This document shows positions 40,801 to 49,937 of a stretch of DNA of 64,000 nt, one piece after another. The notes beneath the pieces are model-generated. The model saw only the letters and a list, made by a program, of their open reading frames with translations, ran no database searches and was not told where the DNA came from. The DNA comes from Tubiluchus corallicola (Eukaryota > Priapulida > Priapulimorpha > Priapulimorphida > Tubiluchidae). A program made the position numbers and the translations under genes. The stretch is from NCBI GenBank assembly GCA_030141605.1, contig JAQGDQ010000004.1:868001-932000 (forward strand), in the 5' to 3' direction. Positions within the stretch are counted from its first letter, which is position 1. Every line of letters begins with the position of its first letter.

Positions 40801-43408
40801 ACAAATCTGCCATGTATGACGAACTTCCACGGTCGGCAACAATCGACAGTTTGACAGATACAAAGAACCTTCCTCCAAGCGTAACATCTAGCGGATATGG
40901 TTCGCAAGGTTTTTCTCATACTCTTTCGTCTGAAGATTCCATGAGCTTACACAGCATTAGCATTGATGAAACTCCTGATATCGACAGCATCCGGCTTCGG
41001 GATAACACTCTCGACAATTTCGACGAGGATCAAGAGAACTGCGAGAGTGGTGATGAAAACATGAGAGACGTAAAAGAAGATAGTAGCACGTTGATCGAGG
41101 ATTTGGATGAGGAAAATCGAGAAATGTGTGCTATGGAAGATTCGTTAAAGGACCAAAGCCTTTTGGACTTTGGTGACATTCCAGATAATATCGCTGCCCC
41201 TTTAGAACCAATATCTTCACCTATTTCCAATGATAATGTTAATAATGTGAAAGTCGAAGAAGAAAGCGTACAACATACTATTGACACAGGTGTCTTTCGA
41301 TGTCCACTATCCGGAGCTATTTTATCAGAGAATTTGCTTTCGCAAAGCAGTGTTTTGAAAAACAATGGTAGGCATGCTGCATCCATTGAATTTAGTGAAA
41401 ACAGTGACTCTAGAACAAATGTCACTAAGGACAATGTACTAATAAATAATGTACAACATTCCCAGCTAGATTCAACAAGAAATGACAGGGATAATCTGGA
41501 AAACGATAAAAATTCTAACATTCTTTTATTGTTTGATAATGGCCCAGAACAGAATTTTGAATTAGAACAGTCTGACATATTATCGTCAAATACCAGCAAT
41601 TTGTCACCTGAAAGCAAAAACAACAGAGGTGATAAAGACATAATGCCAGATCAAGAACCATTAATAGATCTAACCACAACAAATGCTAGCATATCATTAG
41701 AACCAGCAGAAAAAGGTGGCTTCCATCCTGAACTTACACATATAAGCAAGCAGCTAAACATCGATGAGCAGAGGCCTAAGTCGGACTCATTTAGTTCCAG
41801 TTGTGCGGATGATGAGAGATTATCTGGTAATTATTAATTTTCTTTGCCACTTGTTTGTTAGTCACTTATAGAAAAATGATCTTGAATATTGATTTAAAAA
41901 TTGTTAGTTCCTGAAAGATTTTCTTTATAAAAAAGATTTTCTTTGATGTGTTGCACTGCCGTTGTTAGAGATTATCTAATTGTCTATATTATGTTTGTGT
42001 AATATAGATAGTGAAGAGGGCAGCACTTGTTCTTTCGGAAGTCGAGCGGACATTCACCGTGCCACCGATCCACTTCCCTCTTGGATATCTCCTGGCGTCG
42101 CTGTGTGTGTCTCTCCATATAATTTATATGGTTTTGTCAGATATGTTGGTACAGCAGACTTTGCTTCTGGTACCTGGGTGGGAGTGGAATTAGACAAAGC
42201 AGCTGGTAACTTTTAGATCAAACATTTTGCCGAAACATCCCCCACACAGCATTGTTAGCAGTCTTAATGGTAGCATTTTAATTGTGTGTGCATTTGTGGT
42301 GCTGGTGCTATCACTAAGCAAACTAGTCGACTGCTTGGGGCATAGACCTCAGAGGGTGCAAAACTGAATCATTTTATGCAAACTGTTCTTTTGAGAAAAG
42401 CACAGTAAAACAAAAATACAACAATTCCTTGATGTGGTTAAATTGGCCCTAAACTTTATCATAAAAGCAACCAAACTGAGTGAAATGGAAACTACCATAT
42501 GACATTTTTAATGTTGTTATCTTTTTGTCTTTTTTATCATTGTAATAAAATATTTGCCAAAGTAGTGTTTCAAATTTTATCTTGTGTTTTATACATCTAA
42601 CTTTTAGTTATAGCTCAAACTTAGAACAGTATTTTTTTGTAATTTCCATTTGCATTACATTGCAAGCAGTGTAATGTCATTTTTTAAGTGAAAGCCTATT
42701 TGCCCCAATTGTAAGATAGCAAGGATGTACAAAGCGACTGCTACACCTCACCTGTAAGATTGGCTATGTTAACATCTTACAAAGCTAGTTTTGAAAATTA
42801 AAATAAATTTAAGAATTTCAGATTTTGTGGTTTTATTTTTCTATACAAATATGTTTTTGATTAAAAATAGAAGTCAACATGAGTGGGATGCAAGTAGCTG
42901 GCCTCGCACAGGATGGGAGGTAGTTCGGCAACGGCCCTGTGTGTGTGCTTGCGTCCGTGCATGTGTATGCACATGTGTGTAATTTTAATTTTGCTGAGAC
43001 ATGCATCTATTTATAGGCTATCAAAGATTTTGCCAAAAAGGGTTTCAAGATTGAAGCATGCATCGGCTAAACACACTTTTTAGATAACTTATTAGCAGAA
43101 TTAGCCTCGTGTTTTGCCACTTGCATAGTTTGAACTTTTTTAGGATTGTCAATTTTTACATGATTTCACTTTCAGGTAAAAACAATGGCATGGTGAAGGG
43201 TCGCAGGTATTTTACTTGTAAGCCCAAGCATGGATTGTTTGTCCGACATGACAAGCTGGTGCTACAGAAACGAAAAGGTCACTCAGCAGCCGCCTTGTCA
43301 CCTGCACAGAAAACTCTTCGTATTGGCAGCGGAACACAAGATGTAGGTTCACCTGCATTTATGAAAGCTACCGCTGCAAGTTCTGCCAAAAAATATAGCC
43401 ATCAGTAG
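962..43408 (+). CDS. KIF13B: Kinesin-3 motor, KIF13 type with C-terminal CAP-Gly (5' partial, 29 exons)
   Basis: Plus-end-directed microtubule motor. Exons: 962-1074, 2605-2722, 3107-3319, 4670-4774, 15231-15365, 26014-26150, 26707-26828, 26979-27134, 29126-29300, 29491-29653, 30121-30267, 31042-31188, 31639-31785, 31922-32098, 32486-32649, 32761-32893, 34193-34436, 35029-35214, 35861-36033, 36310-36582, 36903-37061, 37275-37352, 37700-37759, 38653-38830, 39051-39143, 40419-40543, 40644-41826, 42008-42205, 43176-43408. Every junction is GT-AG and phase-consistent; the joined reading frame is open and encodes 1844 residues in the window. Domains (window numbering): motor end 1-117, coiled coil to 183, FHA 184-314, coiled coil 367-480, KIF1B domain about 529-620, DUF3694-type 686-1076, phospho-rich and acidic tail 1130-1701, CAP-Gly about 1725-1800. 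Only KIF13B-type kinesins pair this order with a terminal CAP-Gly, so this is a KIF13 orthologue (single KIF13A/B ancestor or B-like). Vertebrate KIF13B carries DLG, PIP3-vesicle and Rab cargo; that role is inferred by homology. Confidence 0.96.
4670..4774 (+). CDS. KIF13-like exon 4: neck coiled coil
   Basis: A 105-bp exon (35 codons, phase 0 on both sides) with acceptor ttttaatag and donor gtaagt. It encodes a charged heptad-like stretch, [19 protein letters not shown], matching the neck coiled coil between motor and FHA domain in KIF13 proteins. Confidence 0.92.
6577..6765. repeat. Interspersed repeat, copy A (MITE/SINE-like)
   Basis: About 190 bp that recurs in direct orientation at 7964-8157. 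Shared blocks include GTTGCAATGAC, GAGTCATTAC and CTGTCGTGGCAGGTAGACAG. The copies differ by scattered substitutions and small indels, as expected of an old dispersed repeat. Part of copy A is repeated in inverted orientation at 6841-6898, giving a foldback. Confidence 0.75.
6841..6898. repeat. Inverted partial copy of the repeat, forming a terminal inverted repeat
   Basis: The reverse complement of this stretch matches 6655-6710. Read as an element, the arms start at GTTGCAATGAC (6661) and end at GTCATTGCAAC (6892), each flanked by TA (6659-6660 and 6893-6894). That resembles a roughly 230-bp Tc1/mariner-type MITE with TA target-site duplication. Confidence 0.6.
6893..6945. repeat. Imperfect TATG/TGTATG microsatellite
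   Basis: Runs of tatgtatatgtatgtgtatg directly follow the inverted repeat arm; simple-sequence expansion next to the element end. Confidence 0.8.
7709..7820. repeat. (GA)n followed by (TA)n microsatellite
   Basis: About 66 bp of uninterrupted GA repeat (7709-7774) after a G-rich lead-in, then after a short gcg spacer about 40 bp of TA repeat with one CA interruption. Likely highly polymorphic. It generates a spurious Leu/Ser-rich open frame on the minus strand. Confidence 0.95.
7964..8157. repeat. Interspersed repeat, copy B
   Basis: Direct diverged copy of 6577-6765, sharing ATCGATTTC, CATGGCCCTG, GAGTCCAT, GTTGCAATGAC and GGCAGGTAGACAGTAAGTTTA. Unlike copy A it lacks a nearby inverted arm, so it is either truncated or shows that the repeat unit is larger than the inverted part. 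Confidence 0.75.
11251..11359. repeat. Short foldback with about 30-bp inverted arms
   Basis: CACGAAAACCAAGATGGTTGCC on the left pairs with the reverse complement of GGCAGGCATCTTGGTTTTTGTG on the right, with a loop of about 50 bp. The arms are imperfect (a few mismatches). Possibly a small MITE or a fossil inverted duplication. Confidence 0.65.
12514..13282. repeat. Perfect tandem duplication, 2 x 385 bp
   Basis: The sequence from ACAAAAATTTGGCAG at 12514 repeats at 12899 with a constant offset of 385. I compared the two copies line by line and saw no difference up to GTAGCGGAAGC (12897 and 13282). Flanks differ on both sides. Zero divergence inside an AT-rich intron means a very recent duplication or an assembly artefact. 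Confidence 0.95.
13838..13882. repeat. Degenerate (TTTA/TTTG)n low-complexity tract
   Basis: Repeated tttgtttatttgtttattt; simple sequence only. Confidence 0.7.
15231..26828 (+). CDS. KIF13-like exons 5-7: FHA (forkhead-associated) domain
   Basis: Exons 15231-15365, 26014-26150 and 26707-26828. Exon 5 encodes [20 protein letters not shown], the hallmark entry into the kinesin-3 FHA domain; exon 6 continues with [11 protein letters not shown] (the GR of the FHA fold) and PEHCIVEI; exon 7 ends the fold with [19 protein letters not shown]. In kinesin-3 motors this domain helps dimerisation, autoinhibition and cargo or adaptor binding. Junction phases are 0, 2 and 1. The introns on both sides of exon 5 are about 10.5 kb each, much longer than the rest. 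Confidence 0.94.
18336..18363. repeat. (TG)n microsatellite
   Basis: Uninterrupted tg repeat of about 20 bp, then catgtgtgtg. Confidence 0.9.
25251..25276. repeat. (ATTC)n microsatellite
   Basis: About six tandem cattcattcatt units. Confidence 0.9.
26979..30267 (+). CDS. KIF13-like exons 8-11: post-FHA linker and coiled coils
   Basis: Exons 26979-27134, 29126-29300, 29491-29653 and 30121-30267. They encode an acidic helical linker, a coiled coil ([20 protein letters not shown]), then [20 protein letters not shown] and [16 protein letters not shown], and exon 11 begins [20 protein letters not shown] and continues with a [15 protein letters not shown] helix. These blocks match the KIF13 central stalk in order and spacing. 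Phases are 1, 2, 0 and 0. Intron 8 (27135-29125) holds a decayed LINE fragment. Confidence 0.94.
27690..28445 (+). mobile_element. Decayed non-LTR retrotransposon (LINE) reverse-transcriptase 3' fragment
   Basis: Conceptual translation with frame changes and stops gives the typical order of the C-terminal end of a LINE RT ORF: LGFIFDS, then an HAIVTSQLD block, then [34 protein letters not shown], and a degenerate GDRAFS-like/NWLKAYLF end. These correspond to the [38 protein letters not shown] and YLF blocks of jockey/CR1/L2-type elements. Several in-frame stops and shifts show it is dead. It sits in kinesin intron 8 in the sense orientation; no 5' part or target-site duplication was found. 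Confidence 0.8.
28684..29012. repeat. ATT-rich low-complexity tracts in intron 8
   Basis: Runs such as ttattattatattgttgtt (28.69-28.74 kb) and attattattagtagtagtag (28.98-29.01 kb). Simple sequence, no gene. Confidence 0.75.
31042..32098 (+). CDS. KIF13-like exons 12-14: KIF1B domain
   Basis: Exons 31042-31188, 31639-31785 and 31922-32098, all phase 0. Exon 12 carries [20 protein letters not shown] and VPIISQQGD; exon 13 continues with [12 protein letters not shown] and an acidic, serine-rich insert; exon 14 has [20 protein letters not shown]. This is the KIF1B/KIF13 region containing the MAGUK-binding stalk of vertebrate KIF13B (GAKIN), which contacts DLG1. Binding is inferred from homology only. 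Confidence 0.94.
32486..36582 (+). CDS. KIF13-like exons 15-20: DUF3694-type region
   Basis: Exons 32486-32649, 32761-32893, 34193-34436, 35029-35214, 35861-36033 and 36310-36582. Diagnostic segments: [41 protein letters not shown] across an intron, [56 protein letters not shown], then [20 protein letters not shown] and [18 protein letters not shown]. All are strongly conserved in KIF13A/B. Phases 2, 0, 1, 1, 0 and 0 join without a gap. Confidence 0.95.
33190..34010. other. Intron 16 (1.3 kb) with a possible decayed DNA-transposon remnant
   Basis: The stretch opens with CAGGCACCGCTTAATAAACTC and both ends carry a gattcaattag-type motif (33.27 and 33.98 kb), loosely reminiscent of pogo/Tigger-type ends. 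No transposase reading frame can be supported. Weak call. Confidence 0.25.
34499..34570. repeat. (GT)n / GCGT-rich microsatellite
   Basis: Starts as pure gt repeat and changes into gcgtgcgtgcg and catgcgtgcatatgtgcatg. Lies 60 bp after the exon 17 donor. Confidence 0.9.
36903..39143 (+). CDS. KIF13-like exons 21-25: regulatory tail with conserved basic phosphosite
   Basis: Exons 36903-37061, 37275-37352, 37700-37759, 38653-38830 and 39051-39143. Exon 21 holds [14 protein letters not shown] and [20 protein letters not shown]. Exon 22 encodes [15 protein letters not shown], which aligns with the RRSLSTPNV/RKTFSTPNV block of vertebrate KIF13s, where PAR1b/MARK phosphorylation creates a 14-3-3 site. 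Exon 24 has a second basic motif, FRRKSLSD. The donor of exon 25 (ATCG|gttaat) is weak, and reading on gives an immediate TAA at 39146-39148. Confidence 0.9.
39144..39148 (+). other. Alternative stop if exon 25 is not spliced
   Basis: Readthrough of the weak donor adds one Gly codon and TAA, giving the ending SSTFIG-stop and a kinesin without acidic tail and CAP-Gly. An AATAAA lies about 175 bp downstream. Confidence 0.4.
39323..39328 (+). terminator. Candidate intronic polyadenylation signal AATAAA (proximal)
   Basis: AATAAA followed after about 20-30 bp by a GT/T-rich stretch (tttggttttgtttactgtt), the expected cleavage context for a composite terminal exon 25. Confidence 0.4.
39432..39505 (+). 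CDS. Candidate alternative terminal exon of the KIF13-like gene (25b)
   Basis: Acceptor tgcacttgcag joins in phase with exon 25 (G|TA) and encodes [20 protein letters not shown] then FSHL and TAA. It cannot be spliced in frame to exon 26: the only donor-like gtaag (39502) leaves phase 2, while exon 26 needs phase 1. It would therefore be a skipped/included last exon giving a motor without the acidic tail and CAP-Gly, similar to vertebrate KIF13A in lacking CAP-Gly. No transcript evidence; it could be chance. Confidence 0.45.
40032..40037 (+). terminator. Candidate polyadenylation signal for the alternative terminal exon
   Basis: AATAAA, followed by gtgaatggtgaatgtgtgtg, a GT-rich downstream element. 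An additional AATAAA lies at 39828-39833. Confidence 0.45.
40419..41826 (+). CDS. KIF13-like exons 26-27: long acidic, disordered tail
   Basis: Exon 26 (40419-40543) joins phase 1 to exon 25. Exon 27 (40644-41826) is a single 1183-bp exon, far longer than any other, encoding 394 codons rich in Asp, Glu, Ser and Asn. It contains the repeated RMGTFDN / RSATIDSL basic-Thr motifs, short linear acidic runs, and no recognisable fold. Long low-complexity tails before the CAP-Gly are usual in KIF13B. The antisense open frame over this exon is a shadow. Confidence 0.92.
42008..43408 (+). CDS. KIF13-like exons 28-29: CAP-Gly domain and stop
   Basis: Exon 28 (42008-42205) encodes the first strands ([20 protein letters not shown], then [15 protein letters not shown]) and exon 29 (43176-43408) the rest: [20 protein letters not shown] then LFVRHDKL and a basic end, stop TAG at 43406-43408. 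CAP-Gly domains bind EEY/F tails of tubulin and plus-end proteins through the GKNDG loop; here the loop reads GKNNG. Junction phase is 1 (G|GT). Confidence 0.95.
42938..42981. repeat. GT/GCGT-rich microsatellite in the last intron
   Basis: gtgtgtgtgcttgcgtccgtgcatgtgtatgc; simple sequence. Confidence 0.8.
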
Positions 43409-43502
43409 AAAATTATCCAGTCATTCACCTCATTATATACATAAATTAGAATGTAGTTAGTTGTATTATTAATTTAAAGGCCCTGTCATTAGGGAGTTAT
43501 TA

Positions 43503-43508
43503 AATAAA
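43503..43508 (+). terminator. Polyadenylation signal AATAAA of the KIF13-like gene
   Basis: First canonical hexamer after the TAG stop (95 bp downstream), followed by a gtttttcgtgtcagg GT-rich stretch. Confidence 0.65.
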
Positions 43509-45513
43509 TAGTTTTTCGTGTCAGGGAGCTGTGAAATCACCAGATGTATTTTTTCTTGATTTGCATATGTAAGATTTCCATTTATGGAATTCTTTCAAAT
43601 GGCTAATTTATGTGTAAAGTTTCTGAATTATTATTAAATAACAACAACTCCAGATTATGTTACCTCACCAAGGCTTAATGACACTTCTGATAATAATGAA
43701 AGTATTAATTTGTTATTGTGTTAAATGTGATTTTTGCGTAAGTGTGAGTGCAACAAAAAGTTTAGACTACATTAATGTACATAATAGTGATTGTGTTAAA
43801 CGTTTGCATTGAAAATATATATCAAGCGGCTCTTTCATTAACAGTAGTGGTTGTTATATGTGCAGTGTTAATGTACAATGTCTGTAAACTCTGTAAAGTC
43901 AGCAAGCTTAGGTGAAATAGAAGTATCAGCTTTTAAAAAGGAATGTTAGTGGGTCTAATAATTTTTTTTGCAATTTTATTTTGCAATTTGGTTATAAATT
44001 TCGTCAAGTTTGTGGTTATTAGTGGCAGCTAAGGTCCTCTTAGACATTAGTAAAATATAATGTTATTTATTTTTTTTAAACTAAAATGGTTTCTAAGGAA
44101 TAATTTGTGTTGTCTTCTTGTGACAAATTACAGAAACCGGAATGGCCAATGTGATCTCAAAGAAAACTTGAAAACACCATCCAGAAAAATTAAATTTATG
44201 AAGTAAATTTGATGCTATTGAAAGATACTTTTTGTTTGGTATTCTCTTGATACTTCTGATTTTTATTTTCAGTTTATGTGCACTCTTTCAGAGATAAACA
44301 ATTTATGAGAGACTGTTGATATCTGTATGAAATTATTATTATCTGGTGATAAAGGGTAATTATTTTAGCTAAGGAACATTATTTTAGCCCATTTAGACTG
44401 TTATAACCACAAAGAAAACTGATTATTTATGTGTGTTGGTGATGTACAGTGTATTAGGTTATCTACTTACATAATTTAAAGCCAAATTTTAATTTTTTTG
44501 TATCATAATTGTGACTATTATTTATGCATATGTTATTACATTTCGAACAATCACGAAAATGTCTTGCATTGTTATGCCAAATATTTTGTTTTTAAGTATA
44601 CCTTTCCCATTTTAAAGTGTATAATTAATTATACTATTATAATTTGTTTTGCCATGTATATTTTAGCATATAATTTTTTGATTGCTTAAATTTTAGCGAA
44701 CCTTTATTTTGGTAACTTAGTCTTTATTAATTTATGTAAATTGAGATTTTAGAAGCAATGGTTTTACTTTGGGTGACGAACAATGCTTTCAATAATTAGT
44801 TGGACATATAATTTTTCTGTGTAAATAATTTGTTGTTGTTTATGCTTATAATTAAATTATAAAGCTTAAGGCTATGTGATAGCAATTACCAATGAGAAAG
44901 TGTCTGCAATGTAATTATTTAAAAGAACTTATGAAGCAATCATTAACTTGTCAACCAGAAACTACAGTTTCCTGGTAAATAATTCAGCAAAAATTTAACA
45001 TGTCATGAATATCGTAATTAGAGCAAATCTTGTTCGAAAGTTATTCTATTTTCATTTTGTGAACTGATCAAAATATTTCACCTTGCTGAAAAAATAAATT
45101 GTTTTAATTAAATACTAAGGTCTCCTGGCTGTCTTATTTCCCTTTTCGACTACTTTCTTATTGTCCATATAATACTTATCAGAAATTTAATAATAAATTG
45201 TCAATTTAATGAAAACCTGTACAAATTGTCAAAGCCAGCTGTTGTAGCCATTCTTCATTTATATGGCTTGGAATTTATAATGATTTCTAAAAAAAACTAG
45301 TAAAACAGTTAAATTTAAAAAATATATGTAGGCCTGCATAAATGTCACTTTATGGTAACTAACACAGATTATTTTTGCTGTTAAATGATGTAGAAATTGT
45401 GTAAAAACAAAAATGATACAGGGAACTTAAACAGAAATGAAATTTTACCATTTCACTTCGGGACTAGTTCTATTACTATTGAAAATTATCAATGTACTTA
45501 AGACAAAATTATA
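43509..45513. other. Intergenic/3' UTR space between two convergent genes
   Basis: AT-rich sequence between the kinesin stop and the FAM167-like stop. It must contain both 3' UTRs. I see no exon, repeat family or RNA gene. On the minus strand ATTAAA at about 45186-45191 is a possible poly(A) signal for the FAM167-like gene. Confidence 0.6.
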
Positions 45514-46518
45514 TTAAGAAGTAGAAAATCGTCTTCTTTCAATATTCATTCTAGTCACTCCAATTTGCGTGAGAGGATTTTTATTCCTAAGTTTGACTGG
45601 CAGATCACAAAGATGCTCCTTCATTTCTTCAGCTTCTATCTGATCAGTGGCATCTTCTAAAATCTCTTCATAGATGACACTGCTTTGTTGCAGTTTCAGT
45701 TGTTGAATTTCTTTTCTGATCTTGATAAACTGTGCGGCTATTAACTGATCCTGAGCTTTTAATTCCATCTGTAAAAGCAAAAAACTGACAACAAAACTAG
45801 TATATTGTCAAAGCTGATTCTTGACTCGTGATTTAATAAGCATTGTCAGTATAGCCACCTTGTATTGAAAACATCGCATTTAATTGACAACGACACGAAT
45901 GCTAGCTCAAACCCGTGAATGACGGTGAAAAATGATCGAAAACAGCAGTCAAAACATAACAATGACGTTATAAGCTTATATGAACGACGATGACGAGAAA
46001 CTTACAGTGAATAGTGTAACAGTCATCAACTTTAGCTTTTCGCACGTGAAGAGCCATTCATTAATAAACTAGAACGACTACTCCAACTGCAAAAGAAGTG
46101 ATGTTAACACGAGGATACTTTGAAGGACAGTGACTTAGAAAGAAAAAGGGTTGTACACAAGTGTTGTTAAAATTGTTGTACACAACGTACAAAAATTTGA
46201 TTCTTCATGAGTTGATATTGTTCAAACAAAATAATTTTTTATGCTTACTAATTCTTTCCTGAGAGTAGTTAATATCTTGTCCATCTGCATATTTCCGCCC
46301 GAGGTTATAATCTTTGTTTTGTTTTTATCTTCTTTGCGGTTATGAACTACCCCGTTTTTATTATTTATAAGCTCTAGTGGTTTAGTGTTTTCATTCACCT
46401 GTAAACTTAATCTTTTAACAATATTTTTAATGGTTTGCAAATCGTCTGTAACTAACACTTCTGGCTTAACATTGTCAGCTACCACTACTTCAGATTTTTC
46501 AGTGTCACAAGATGTCAT
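45514..46518 (-). CDS. FAM167: FAM167-family protein (two exons, complete)
   Basis: Exon 1 46518-46249 (90 codons) and exon 2 45768-45514 (84 codons plus TAA), donor gtaagc, acceptor tgcttttacag, phase 0; 174 aa. The junction gives LRKEL-MELKAQDQLIAAQF, then IKIRKEIQQLKLQQS, EEILEDATDQIE and the terminal IGVTRMNIERRRFSTS. Vertebrate FAM167A/B share the same order: LRKELMEM.LQDQQLARQ, RLRGDINKLK, a DAT block and IGVTKMNINSRRFSLC at the end. The start ATG at 46516-46518 has A at -3; the frame is open upstream but without another ATG. N-terminal half is charged, low-complexity and not conserved. The protein has no known enzymatic activity; FAM167A has been linked to NF-kB signalling in mammals. 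It is tail-to-tail with the kinesin gene. Function here is unknown. Confidence 0.88.
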
Positions 46519-49500
46519 TTTGCTTTTGCTTGACTTTGTAAACACTACGTGGACAAGCGCGTAGCTTTGATATTCCTTGTTGAGAGGTGCTGAGGCTACT
46601 AGTACTGAGGTGGCGGATAATGAGATCCTGAGCAGCGAGGAATTATACTGAATTTGCAAGCATTGAAGAAACGTGTTTCAGTTGTGTGTTTCAGTTCTTA
46701 GCTCTGCGCAATGAAAACATCTATACAGTTCCGACATTTCTTTTTAATCTTGCAGTTATTTTCCAAATTGTTCTTCTGCATTCAATTTTCCTATGACACC
46801 TAACATTGGACACCTAGTAACTGTATCCAACGACAAAATTGAAATTGAGCCGTTTTAAAATGCGCACTACTTGTCTGGTCTACTATAAGCTTTAGCGCAT
46901 CACTGTCAGCACGTGCCACTACACATAACAAGAACGGACATCCTCTTCTACATGAACTTCAGAAATACTGCTTGCCGTCGCACTACTGTCTTCCAGTGAA
47001 TGTCATGTATTCTCAATTAGTGTGACACTCTAACCGTCACAGGAGTTAATTGCTGCAAAAATTTCTACAGTGCTTTGCGAAAGACTCACTCCGATTTTTC
47101 CGTTACGATTATAATGATTATACAGCTAATGTATGTACATATACACATTGATTTGCGTGCCATATACTCTTTAAGTGTCATAAAACCAATGACCTCATAA
47201 AATAAGTCAGTAGTTTATATAGACGTGCACATTATCTTTACAGCTTTCTGCTCCAATTTGTATGTAATTTTGTATCCCCGCGAGCACTTTGAACGACACC
47301 ACAGCATATAAACATGTTTTTAAGTTGTCCTGGATGGTGTGGCTTGCGTTAATATAATTATATAAGCACAATAAAAGTAAGGCATATACTAATATTTTTC
47401 TGTGTCTTGCAGCTTTTGCTCACGCTGGGTTCCCTGTGGACTAGATATGGTTGCTCTGTTATGACAGATGTAGGTCTTGCGTTAGGTATATCACAGAATG
47501 AATATTCTATGCATCCAAAAATGTAGAGTTAGTTTCAAATAATTTTAAACGTAAACGCGAACAGAAACTGCTAAGCGTGATTATAAATTTAACAACGAAA
47601 TATTAATATTTTTCACCATAATCTTTTATGTACGTCATTTTCTTGTTTACTTCCCGCATGAAAGAACCGCAACTTACACCCGCCGGATAGCTATAATAAC
47701 TATGATCGGTAATTGATCAATATAATACTATTTGCAGCGATCATATGCATTTGTCTGCTAATAATTAGGTTTATTCTGATCACTGTAGAGATATTATGGC
47801 GACCAATTAGGCCTATTCAGTCACTCATTGCAGTTCGTCTTGTGCAATGGAATACAGGCATTTACACAGATCACATAATACACAGTTGTATGATTCAGAA
47901 AAAGCGTTCTGTAAGCAGACGGTATAACCTCGTGCGCTCTTATTCAGCAAATAACATCTTCTTGTGCTACTTTTTGGTCCCTGCTAAAATAAACGTAATA
48001 GTAATGAAAAGCAGGCTAAAACTGTAACAATAACACTTGAAGCAAGTTCGCAAGCCTATTCGAAAATAAACAGAACATACGCACGCTTTAAGAACAGAAC
48101 CAAGAAGTTATTCAGATCTTAACCGTGTTATTATTTACGCCCTAAAATAACGCTGGTAAAGCACGGTTCAAAACATAATGCGTTCTGGCCGCAGCAACTG
48201 ATGTCAATGAATTGTAAGCTTTTGTGTCTACTTTCATGCAGAAGTTAAACTGTCTTAAACAGAGCGTTTGATTCATATTGACCGTATGACCCGTAAACTA
48301 GGCTAATTCTGCCATCTGACTAATAAGATTGTTTTCAAAAATAACCGAGCGTAGAGCTCTCACAGGTAGAAACTGAATATTTTTGTGTTCACATATTAGT
48401 GAGGTCAACTAACGTCCGGACCTGCTTTAACTTTGTCTAGAAAGGACCTGCTTTAGGGTACTCAGGCAGTACATCCTTATTAGACAAAATTCAACAAATA
48501 CTTAAGGGAATAATGGATGCCAAGGTCATGACAGATAATTGTTAAATTATGTAACTTCGTTTTCAAAAATCAAACTTTTTCGCTAAACGTTCCCACATTC
48601 GGTAGATTTAATTGCAAAAACTTAATAATTGCGTGTTTATTCTATTATTAGTTGATAACCTTAATGCGAAAGTACAAAAGCGATATTAGGTACTAATGTT
48701 ACTTTTTTAGTAAAAATGTCATAAATCTCTGCATTAAGATTTCCTTATATCAAAAAGACATACACGAAATTTTGGGGTAGACTCGCTTCACAGAAAAAAA
48801 AATTGCCAGAAAAAATTTTTCCTTGACAAAAAATTTCCCACGTTTAAACAACGTGTGTTGATTAATACCGATTATATGATAGAATAAATTGCTTAATTGC
48901 TTCAGGCGATTGCTTATATCAAGAAAATAAATTTGTAACGTCAGAACGATTACATAGCGAATCATGTTGATCTTGGCATATAAGCTATAGTGAGTAATCA
49001 CTGCGCGTGATTGGCTACCGAAGTGAAGCAATGTCGAGCCTGACAACTGATTAGTTGGGTGACTGCTTATGGAATCATACTTTGGGCATGCCCTTTCATT
49101 GCTATGCCGAATTAATTTGCTGATTAAGGGAGGACACCTCTGCTTCTTCAATATTTCATCTGACAGGATTATTTTAAAACCGAACTAGAAACCTGGCCTG
49201 CCATACAAGAACCTGTAAAAAAATCTTGTGAAGGAGCAATTTATTGGGCAAATTTAGACTCCTACATAAGGCTCGATGTTTATTTTCAAGATTGTTTATT
49301 AAACTTTATTTCAAATCTTTTGAAATTCAATTAAATTTGAGGCAAATATGTGGCAAAAGATGCAAATTGGTTCTAATTTAACGCTAAAATTTGTTACAAA
49401 GTAAAACATTATCTCAAAAAATTAAAACAAGATTGACCTCTAAAACAAAATTAGGTCTAAAACTTATTTATCAACATTGAATTTGAAAAAAAATCGAAGA

Positions 49501-49937
49501 TTTTACCCTACTAAAAATAGCAGATCTTGCAACTGAAAAGCAGATCGCGATTTTTCTGTTAAAAATATTTCTGGGAAATACCAATTCTAAGAAAGATATT
49601 TACTGGGGGAAAAAGTTTTCTGGGAAACTCTTTTTGTGGGAAACCTACCTAAACCCAAATTTTTATACAACTCCACAAACCAAAAACTGTTACAACGTTT
49701 CTTCTTTAAAAATATGACAATAAGCCGCCTGCAAAAAATAAGTAAGGCCTTTCCTCGTTATAATTGCAATTAGTATAGATCTATCCAAGTTATTTTCTGA
49801 TAAATTCTTCAAAACGTTAAATTTATCCATGAACAGGAGTTGAAGACTATCTGACATAGACTGTTCTTACGGTGGGCGGAAAAATGGCTATCTTTAACTT
49901 TGCTTATTATTGTGTATAACCTCGTAAGATGACTTGG
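46519..49937. other. Intergenic region upstream of the FAM167-like gene
   Basis: No conserved protein, RNA gene or recognised repeat. It must hold the FAM167-like promoter and 5' UTR. A CCAAT context (AGCCAATCACGCG on the minus strand near 49.0 kb) lies within an open frame of 133 codons that I do not recognise. Confidence 0.6.

Noticed and set aside
41030-41641. 203-codon open frame on the minus strand
   Set aside because: Exact antisense of kinesin exon 27; Ser/Leu-rich mirror of the acidic tail, no independent similarity.
46519-46659. Upstream extension of the FAM167-like frame
   Set aside because: The open frame begins at TTG, not ATG; the first ATG is at 46518.
47713-48027. 104-codon hydrophobic open frame
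   Set aside because: No homology; Ile-rich because of AT content.
48750-49151. 133-codon open frame on the minus strand
   Set aside because: No recognisable domain, odd composition, no splice partners; longest in the intergenic space but within chance for AT-rich DNA.
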